From: Amoebidium appalachense
Taxonomy: Eukaryota; Ichthyosporea
DNA: 64,000 nucleotides
NCBI GenBank assembly: GCA_963693365.1
Contig: CAVNZM010000011.1
Location: 806,001-870,000, forward strand
Direction: 5' to 3'
Positions 49,055 to 64,000 of the stretch are shown here, piece after piece (the stretch's first letter is position 1; the number at the start of each line of letters is the position of its first letter). Both the position numbers and the translations under genes were made by a program. Under the pieces are notes generated by a model. The model did no database searches and was not told the origin of the DNA. It saw only the letters and a list, made by a program, of their open reading frames with translations.

Positions 49055-49087
<33 letters not shown>

Positions 49088-49088
49088 T

Positions 49089-49153
<65 letters not shown>

Positions 49154-49848
49154 ACTCAGTCTGGCCATGTTTTTTATATTTTTTTTTACCCCGTTATGTT
49201 CCCGGAGGGACCCCCACCAGTGGAACCCTCAGGGGGAACTACCGTCTTCCACCCAGCACCGACAGTACTCTAGCGCTGCTAGGGTGCTACGGTATTATTA
49301 GCTAAGCTAACACACCTTTAAACAATCCTATTTGCACACACTTAGCCCAGGGTATTCAGGCCATGTTTTGTGTTTGTGCCAATTAATTGCAAGGTGTCTA
49401 ATATAGATAGATGTGCGACATGTGATAATTGCGTTGTGAGGGTTGGAGAGCCAGGAGGAGGAGGAGGAGGAGAGGAGGGGGGGGGGGGGGGGGGAGGAAC
49501 GGGGACTGCGCGGGGCGGGCGGGGGGGGGGGGGGGGGGGGGGGGGGGGAGGGGCTGATGGGCGGGGATTCGGAGGAAGCACACAAACGACGCAGAACTGA
49601 CTGTCACGTGAGTTCATTTCTTTGACCGTTCTTTAGTTTCACCTTTTGCATACCAACATGATCATTCGGGTATGATGTACAGTGAGCTGTACATGTGCAT
49701 TCATTTTTGCATGCTCGACAGCATCTCGAGGGCATTTCCACGATCAAATTACACAAGGGGAGGGAAAGCTAAAAGTGTAGATGGAGTTGTGGGGAAGATG
49801 GTTGCACAGGGGTGGGTGGGTAGGCATGCCCGGGCGGATGCGGCCCCA

Positions 49849-49849
<1 letters not shown>
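47926..49849. other. Intergenic region after LIG3
   Basis: No gene seen. Contains (GGT)n and a G run at 48150-48207, (GT)n at 48815-48888 and 49050-49152, and a G-rich block at 49450-49550. A perfect 20-bp palindrome ATATCTCATGCATGAGATAT lies at 48558-48577. No clear poly(A) signal for LIG3 was found. Confidence 0.5.
49165..49375. repeat. Dispersed repeat, copy 1
   Basis: Sequence starting gccatgttttttatattttt, then a cccgg-rich part and a lttagcccaggg-type end, resembles 53248-53450 in order and content though diverged. Both copies sit at the edge of a CA/GT tract. A third, inverted fragment may be at 58590-58615. Confidence 0.4.
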
Positions 49850-49888
<39 letters not shown>

Positions 49889-50886
49889 TGGTGATAAGCC
49901 GCCACGTGAATATAAACCAAACATTTGGAAATGGCCACACAGTGAAGGCCGCACACGTTCTGCAACAGTCAGTGTTTGCACACGCTTGTTTGTGCACGGC
50001 CAAGTGCTGCACTGTTGGAATTCCTGAATTCCGTAGCTGCGGAGGTCTTATTTGATTGGTAGTAACATTACACTACAAACAAACTGCTTGTCTGCTTTGA
50101 TTGGTTACAATAGATTTAGTCATCTCAGGCATGCTTTTAAGGGTTTAAAGTTTTGGGCTTCAAGTTTGGCCTCGAACTCTGACACACGCTTGCTTTAGCT
50201 GTTCTCGGAGAGAAACAGAGAAAATGAAATATCCAGTGCAGCTATAATACATTGCAAAATGAAATTTCTCCTTTTTGGGAATTGGCAATGAGCGTAGAAA
50301 ACATTAAAGAACAATGGATCAGGAATCGTTTGTGAAAAGTTTGGCTTCTAACCCTGGGTCATACAGGAATGTTTGGAATTTTTACTGAATTCCGAGATTA
50401 CACTTGGACCAGTGAAAGCTTGAGATTCGCTTCGCATGATCAAGGGGTTGTGGGGTTTTGACTGCGCTACCCGTTTTACCTTACACGTAATCGTACTGTC
50501 AAACTTTCTAAATCGTATTCGCGGTGTTCGTTTTCGTCTCATTTACGACTCGTAAAGACCCCCTACATTATTGAAATTGACGACCCATTTCAGTTAATTC
50601 TACGCTCCCTTAGCAATTACACACCCTAAGAGACAAAACAGGGCTTCATATTCCGCTGTGGAGTACCAAACTAACGACCTGACCACCTTTTACCTGGGAA
50701 AACACCCATTTTTGTATGAAAAAGCACCAAAATACACAATCTTTCCCTACTTCACTGCTACGAAAAACCAATACAGCACCTAACAGCGTTACTCGTTTTG
50801 CCCCCCTGGGCTGAATCGTAAATACGACGATTTTGGGTCGTAATTCAACCCCTGCGCATGATGCATCAACGGAATTTTCATTTTGC

Positions 50887-50930
50887 CCAATCAAAAAGAG
50901 CGTAGGCCAGCGGCAAAGGGTACAAAAAGA
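50887..50930 (+). promoter_or_regulatory. Putative core promoter of peroxidase copy A
   Basis: CCAATC at 50887-50892 is followed about 30 nt later by GGTACAAAAAGAA, where copy B has GGTATATAATC. The segment aatcaaaaagagcgtaggcc is shared between the copies, so this is a conserved upstream element. Confidence 0.45.
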
Positions 50931-51044
50931 ACTGCGTCTGCAATGGCAGCATTACTTTTCTGTTGGCTTTTCAGTGTTTGAAGGTTCTCTTCAGTTTAGT
51001 CATACATATACCGATCATACTTCTCCTTTACCATAGCCACAACA

Positions 51045-52046
51045 ATGCAGCTCCTTCTTGCCGTCTCTGCCGTCGTGGCCGCTGCCGGCCTTGCCGAAGC
51101 CCAAACCCCCATGGCCACCTACACACCCGCCAACTGCAACGAGTACCAACCGGCCACTGTTGACTGGGCCGCAGTGCGCAGAGACGTCCTCGCCTTCCTG
51201 TCCCGCCCAGACTGCAACCTGCCGCCAGAGGGCATCCCCTGCAAGCGCGTGGCCGCCCTCATGGTCCGTGCCTCGGCCCACGACTCCCTGCCCCTGCCCG
51301 GTGGCGCTGACGGCTCGCTGATGCTTGCGCCCGAGGAGCTCAACTACCCAGGCAACCACGACATGTTCCCGTGGGTGCACTATGTGCGCGAGGCCCTTTC
51401 CCCCATCGTAGCGGCCCACAGCATCAGCTGGGCCGACGCCATTGCCGTGGCCGGTGCTGTTGCCTCCGAGTACACAGCAGGGCTGGCAGGCAACCCCCGC
51501 GTGATCGTGCGGAGCCTCCAGACGGGTCGCTGCGACAACCCGACCCCCAATTCCAACACGCTGCCCGCGCCCAACCTGTCGCTTGAGGGCTACGTCAAGC
51601 TGTGGACTGACCGCAACATGACCATCGACGAGGGTGATGCGCTGATGGGCAGCCACTCGCTGATGCGGGACAGCGCCAATGCCACAGACACCAGCGGCCC
51701 CAACATGTACCACTGGGGCACAAAGTACTTCAGGGACACCCTCACAGGCACCATCACCGTCACCAACGACAGCGTGCAATGGAGCGAGGGCCACTGGCGC
51801 TACAACGTCAACGATGCGCTGCTCGCGGAGCAGAACATACAGAAGCTGGCCGACAGTGCGTCCAAGTGCCCGTTTGCACAGCGCCACAACAAGAACTTCC
51901 GGCGGTTTGCGCGCAGCAGCCCGGTGTTTGATGCGGCCTACAGTGCGGCCTACGGGCGCCTGTTGGACCTGGGCGCCCACTACACCGCACACAGCCACAC
52001 CATAGACATGCTGACCCTGGCCGCAGCCGACAAGAAAGAGGCATAA
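51045..52046 (+). CDS. Secreted heme peroxidase (plant/fungal superfamily, class-II-like), copy A
   Basis: A single exon of 333 codons. Residues 1-19 or 20 form a signal peptide (MQLLLAVSAVVAAAGLAEAQ). The plant/fungal-type peroxidase layout is visible: distal helix VRASAHDS with Arg75 and His79, GGADGS at 86-91, SWADAIAVAGAVA, TGRCDNPTPNS, proximal-histidine motif MGSHSLM with His204, and the late helix DAAYSAAYGRLLDLGAH. Five cysteines (31, 57, 66, 163, 275) and possible N-glycosylation at NMT 191 fit an exported enzyme. Unusual: the aromatic residue just before the distal His is Ala78. Expected role: H2O2-dependent oxidation outside the cell or in the secretory path; substrate unknown. It is intronless in a very intron-rich neighbourhood. 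A poly(A) signal follows at 52290. Confidence 0.85.
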   Translation: MQLLLAVSAVVAAAGLAEAQTPMATYTPANCNEYQPATVDWAAVRRDVLAFLSRPDCNLPPEGIPCKRVAALMVRASAHDSLPLPGGADGSLMLAPEELNYPGNHDMFPWVHYVREALSPIVAAHSISWADAIAVAGAVASEYTAGLAGNPRVIVRSLQTGRCDNPTPNSNTLPAPNLSLEGYVKLWTDRNMTIDEGDALMGSHSLMRDSANATDTSGPNMYHWGTKYFRDTLTGTITVTNDSVQWSEGHWRYNVNDALLAEQNIQKLADSASKCPFAQRHNKNFRRFARSSPVFDAAYSAAYGRLLDLGAHYTAHSHTIDMLTLAAADKKEA

Positions 52047-52289
52047 AATAGACTGGGTGTGACATAGAAGCCAAAGGCAGAGCGGGATTGATCAGTGCAC
52101 TGCCCATTAATTATATGGCTACCTCAAGCTGCCTAAGGTAATATGTATAGCAGTTTTAAGGGATTTGCGTGTAGTACTAGTATGTATTACTCCAAAATTA
52201 GTTGATCTTCTCTGGGGGCTGGTACCCTCAATAAGGCGGCAGTATTGGGACAAGACTTGACAGTAATCATAAAAGTGGAAGTTATTGAC

Positions 52290-52295
52290 AATAAA
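52290..52295 (+). other. Poly(A) signal AATAAA of peroxidase copy A
   Basis: A perfect AATAAA about 240 nt after the stop. The corresponding place in copy B (57611) also has AATAAA. Confidence 0.55.
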
Positions 52296-54792
<2,497 letters not shown>

Positions 54793-55116
54793 GTGGCTGG
54801 CGTCAGGTTTTGGCGGGGGGTGCCTGCTTGGGGCTGGCGCAACAGGTGTGTTGTGCATGCGCTCACGAGAGCCCACCTCCTTCCTGCACTTGTAAAGTGC
54901 ATCCCTGTACACGTCCCGCTCCTCCCCGCCCCCCTCCCCCTTCCCCCCTCTTTCCCCAAGCACAGAAACAAGGACATCTGCATGCTACCCACGCTCACAC
55001 ATACAGACACACACACACACGTGTTTTCTGGCCAGAGTTACGGCTGCTCCGCTCCCTCAGGCTAAACCTCCCACTGCTTCGGCGACGTCACATATTCCCT
55101 TCCACTAATTCTCCCT

Positions 55117-55157
<41 letters not shown>

Positions 55158-55311
55158 CCTCCTCCCTTTTTTTTCCCCACAGCGCTTACATATGTTTGGG
55201 GCGCCCTACCTGGACCAGTACATAGAGCAGAGCATATAGTGCACAGCACCAGTACTTGGCAAGGTCTATGGGGACCTGGGCCAGCTCATGGAGGAGCGAA
55301 AAAGCAGGCGG
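54793..55311 (+). pseudogene. Broken duplicate of the first two TMEM177-like exons
   Basis: 54793-54845 corresponds to exon 1 at 59372-59426, but the ATG is GTG and there is a net 2-nt loss. 55183-55311 corresponds to exon 2 at 59923-60041 but carries about ten extra nt in three small insertions, one creating a TAG. The splice donors (GTGTGT, GTGGGT) are preserved. No later exons follow before peroxidase copy B, so the copy cannot encode the protein. Confidence 0.88.
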
Positions 55312-55677
55312 GTGGGTGTGTGGTCTTGTGCGAGCATTGCATCCGTGTGTGCCAGGTTGAAGCGGTTACAAGGGGGAAGGGAGAAGGGAGAGGAGGGGGG
55401 AATCATTGGTGTGTGAACGGATGGAAGGGCATTGATGAATGATAACATATAAACAGAAAGGGGGAGGGGAAGGGGAAGGGGAAGGGGGGCAAAGGGGGTG
55501 TGGGAATTGCACTTCTTGTGGCTTTGGGGAAAGGTTGCTGGTGGGTCGGAGTGCAATCGGTTGGCATGGATAACTGGCTTCTGGTGATGAAGGGACGAGC
55601 AAGGCCGGTGCTTTGGAAGCTTCGGGCGGAGAAGGGGGGGCGGTGGTGGTGGTGGTGGTGGTGGTGGGGGGGGGGGA

Positions 55678-55711
<34 letters not shown>

Positions 55712-56290
55712 TGGCAATAATTCGTCACCTGAATATAGACAAAACATTGGGATATGGCCATACAATGTAGGCTACACACATTCTGCAACCGTTTCAAGTG
55801 GACTGGAAGCAGAATTCCGTGGGTTTACACTTTTTTTCTTAGGATAGCTGCGGAGGTCTTCTTTGATTGGTAGTTTGATAGTGATATCATATCAATTTAT
55901 CAAACTGCTTGTCTGCTTTGATTGGACACCCTAAATGTGGTTATCTCAGGTATGCATTTGGGCCGGAAGTTCGGAACTTGTTCCTTGGGTGGCCGCATTC
56001 TCTTAGAATTTCTCTAAGACTCTGACACATGATTGCTTCATCTGTCCTACAAGAAAAAACAAAGAAACTGAAACTTTCAGAGCGGCTATACATTGCCTAA
56101 ACGAAATGTTCTCTTTTTGGAAATTTGCAATGAGAGTAGAAAGCATGACTCTGAAAGAGCCGCTTGCGATTGAATGAGCTGTGACTCGTTTGTAAAGTAT
56201 ATGTTTTCTAACCCTGGGTCACACAGGAATCTTGAGATAAACAGTCGGGCCAATGAAACTTGCGTTCCGCATCAGCGGAATTTCCATTCG

Positions 56291-56330
56291 ACCAATCAAA
56301 AGAGCGTAGGCCATCAGCAAAGGTATATAA
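56291..56330 (+). promoter_or_regulatory. Core promoter of peroxidase copy B (CCAAT and TATA-like)
   Basis: ACCAATCAAA at 56291-56300 and TATATAA at 56324-56330, about 105 nt before the ATG. Copy A keeps the CCAAT element but has lost the TATA match. Confidence 0.55.
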
Positions 56331-56434
56331 TCATTTTCTAGGCAGCATTGCTTTTCAGTTTGCTTTTCAGTGTTTGAAGGTTCTCTCTGCTTGGATCATA
56401 TCAATTACACTACTCCTTTACCACAGCCACAACA

Positions 56435-57436
56435 ATGCAGCTCCTTCTCGCCCTCTCTGCCGCCGTGGCCGCTGCCAGCTTTACCGAAGCCCAAACCCCC
56501 ACGACCACCTACACGGCCGCCAACTGCAACGAGTACCAACCGTCCACGGTCGACTGGGCCGCAGTGCGCAGTGACATCCTCGCCTTCCTGTCCCGCCCAG
56601 ACTGCAACCTGCCTCCAGAGGGCATCCCCTGCAAGCGCGTGGCCGCCCTCATGGTCCGTGCCTCGGCCCACGACTCTCTGCCCCTGCCCGGTGGCGCTGA
56701 CGGCTCGCTGATGCTTGCCCCCGAGGAGCTCAGCTATCCGGGCAACCACGACATGTTCCCGTGGGTGCACTATGTGCGCGAGGCCCTTTCCCCCATCGTA
56801 GCGGCCCACAGCATCAGCTGGGCCGACGCCATTGCCGTGGCCGGTGCCGTTGCATCCGAGTACACAGCAGGGCTGGCAGGCAACCCCCGCGTGATCGTGC
56901 GGAGCCTCAAGACGGGTCGCTGCGACAACCCGACCCCCAACTCCAACACGCTGCCACCACCCAACCTGTCGTTTGAGGGCTACGTCAAGCTGTGGACCGA
57001 CCGTAACATGACCATCGACGAGGGCGATGCGCTGATGGGCAGCCACTCGCTGATGCGGGACAGCGCCAATGCCACGGACACCAGCGGCCCCCACATGTAC
57101 CACTGGGACACAAAGTACTTCAGGGACACCCTCAAAGGCACCATCACCGTCACCAACAACAGCGTGCAATGGAGCGAGGGCCACTGGCGCTACACCGTCG
57201 ACGACGCACTGCTGGCTCAGCAGAATGTTGAGAAGCTTGCAGACGGTGCGTCCAAGTGCCCGTTTGCACGGCGCCACAACAAGAACTTCCGGCGGTTTGC
57301 GCGCAGCAGCCAGGTGTTTGATGCGGCCTACAGTGCGGCCTATGGGCGCATGATGGACCTGGGCGCCCACTACACCGCACACAGCCACACCGTCGACATG
57401 CTGGCCCTGGCCGCAGCCGACAAGAAAGAGGCATAG
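56435..57436 (+). CDS. Secreted heme peroxidase (plant/fungal superfamily, class-II-like), copy B
   Basis: A single exon of 333 codons, same length as copy A and about 91% identical by my count (roughly 30 differences, enriched in the signal peptide and in residues 220-280). All candidate heme-pocket residues are the same: Arg75, His79 with Ala78 before it, and His204, plus all five cysteines. Changes such as D242N and G225D lie near the region that usually holds the proximal-His hydrogen-bond partner. The two copies could therefore differ in redox behaviour; that is inference. The open frame in both copies argues that both are under selection or that the duplication is recent. Confidence 0.85.
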   Translation: MQLLLALSAAVAAASFTEAQTPTTTYTAANCNEYQPSTVDWAAVRSDILAFLSRPDCNLPPEGIPCKRVAALMVRASAHDSLPLPGGADGSLMLAPEELSYPGNHDMFPWVHYVREALSPIVAAHSISWADAIAVAGAVASEYTAGLAGNPRVIVRSLKTGRCDNPTPNSNTLPPPNLSFEGYVKLWTDRNMTIDEGDALMGSHSLMRDSANATDTSGPHMYHWDTKYFRDTLKGTITVTNNSVQWSEGHWRYTVDDALLAQQNVEKLADGASKCPFARRHNKNFRRFARSSQVFDAAYSAAYGRMMDLGAHYTAHSHTVDMLALAAADKKEA

Positions 57437-57610
57437 ACTGAGTGTAACATAGAAGGCAAAGGCAGAATGCAGAATGGGATTGATAAGGGCACTGCCCAAT
57501 GTATAGATAGCTACAGTGACAGTGTAAAAGCATTATGCACATTAATTATCAAGGACTTGGATTTACGATAAGGCAGGAGCAATATTTACTTCGCGTTAAT
57601 TATCGTTGAT

Positions 57611-57616
57611 AATAAA
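57611..57616 (+). other. Poly(A) signal AATAAA of peroxidase copy B
   Basis: A perfect AATAAA about 175 nt after the stop, equivalent in place to the one in copy A. Confidence 0.55.
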
Positions 57617-63550
<5,934 letters not shown>

Positions 63551-64000
63551 GTAAGTGTCATGTTTTATAAATGTCTTGTTCTTGATTGTCTTATTCTTTT
63601 GTGTCTTTTTGTTTCTTTGCCTTTTTTTTTTCTTCTTCTTTTTCTTTCTTTCTTTCTTTTCTTTTCTGCGCTTTTGGGTTGTTTTTTTTTGTTTTTTTTT
63701 TTTTGGGAGAGAGAGAGAGGGGGGGGGGGGGGGGGGGGGGGGGGAAGAACAGAGAAGGCTGCTGGTTGTGTTATGTGTGCATGGTTCTATTGGCCAGATC
63801 GGAGGAGGGGTATTTGTGTGTGTGTGTGTATGTGTGTGTGCTGTGGCTCGGGGAGGGGGGGCGGGGGGAGGGGGGATGAGAGAATAAGCAGTTGACTAAA
63901 TATTCTAGTATTGTACACTAAAGAGGTCTGGCTTCTGCCCTTCCCCACACTCCTGAAATGTCCCCCCCCACACTTTGCACCTTGTCACACATATATACAC
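63551..64000. other. Start of the next TMEM177-like intron
   Basis: T-rich run to 63705, G run at 63720-63744, GT-rich and G-rich parts to 63880, then about 100 bp of unique sequence. No further exon is visible before the window ends. Confidence 0.6.

Noticed and set aside
51015-51998. Minus-strand frame of 327 codons opposite peroxidase copy A (and the equivalent opposite copy B)
   Set aside because: Its composition reflects the GC-rich codons of the peroxidase; no family match, no signal, and it exists only where the peroxidase is coding.

Overview
The window is eukaryotic nuclear DNA. Genes are cut into many short exons with GT-AG borders, carried on both strands and separated by kilobases of simple sequence. 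The simple sequence is poly(C)/poly(G) runs of 15-50 nt, (CA)n/(GT)n and (GA)n/(CT)n tracts, and several minisatellites. Coding stretches are GC-rich; intergenic DNA is mixed. A DNA ligase III with PARP-type zinc finger and BRCT domain, a MOSPD1/3-type MSP-domain protein and a TMEM177-like protein together suggest an opisthokont or holozoan-grade unicellular eukaryote. That placement is inference; no species is identified from the sequence.

Layout, left to right. 1234-4441 (+): 3' half of a class-IV aminotransferase gene (aminodeoxychorismate lyase type, folate pathway). 6165-6640: a minisatellite built of short palindromes. 7767-10384 (-): a four-exon CRT-like (chloroquine-resistance-transporter-like) membrane transporter. 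14038-19035 (-): a seven-exon MOSPD1/3-type ER membrane protein, with a MITE in one intron. 20987-24041 (-): a long, highly charged protein (repeated K/E/R decamers, then an RG-rich tail) of unknown function, with one apparent homopolymer frameshift. 25101-47925 (+): DNA ligase III in 33 exons spread over 22.8 kb. All splice phases were checked by hand and give 906 codons plus stop. One of its introns holds both an antisense tRNA-Ser(UGA) and a second MITE.

49850-60350 is a tandem duplication of about 5 kb. Each copy contains an intronless, secreted heme peroxidase gene (51045-52046 and 56435-57436) and the first two exons of a TMEM177-like gene. Only the right-hand TMEM177-like copy (59372 to beyond 63550) is intact and continues into further exons; the left copy is a broken relic. 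Poly(G) tracts lie at every visible edge of the duplication.

The genes do not form one pathway. DNA ligase III works in DNA break and base-excision repair. The transporter, the MOSPD protein and the TMEM177-like protein are membrane proteins. The peroxidases are predicted to be exported. The most unusual observations are: a complete HExxH zinc-protease signature in the TMEM177-like protein; a distal-pocket aromatic-to-alanine change in both peroxidases; a PCNA-box-like motif in the ligase III linker; two related MITEs with 30-40 bp terminal inverted repeats; and microsatellites that directly form splice sites.
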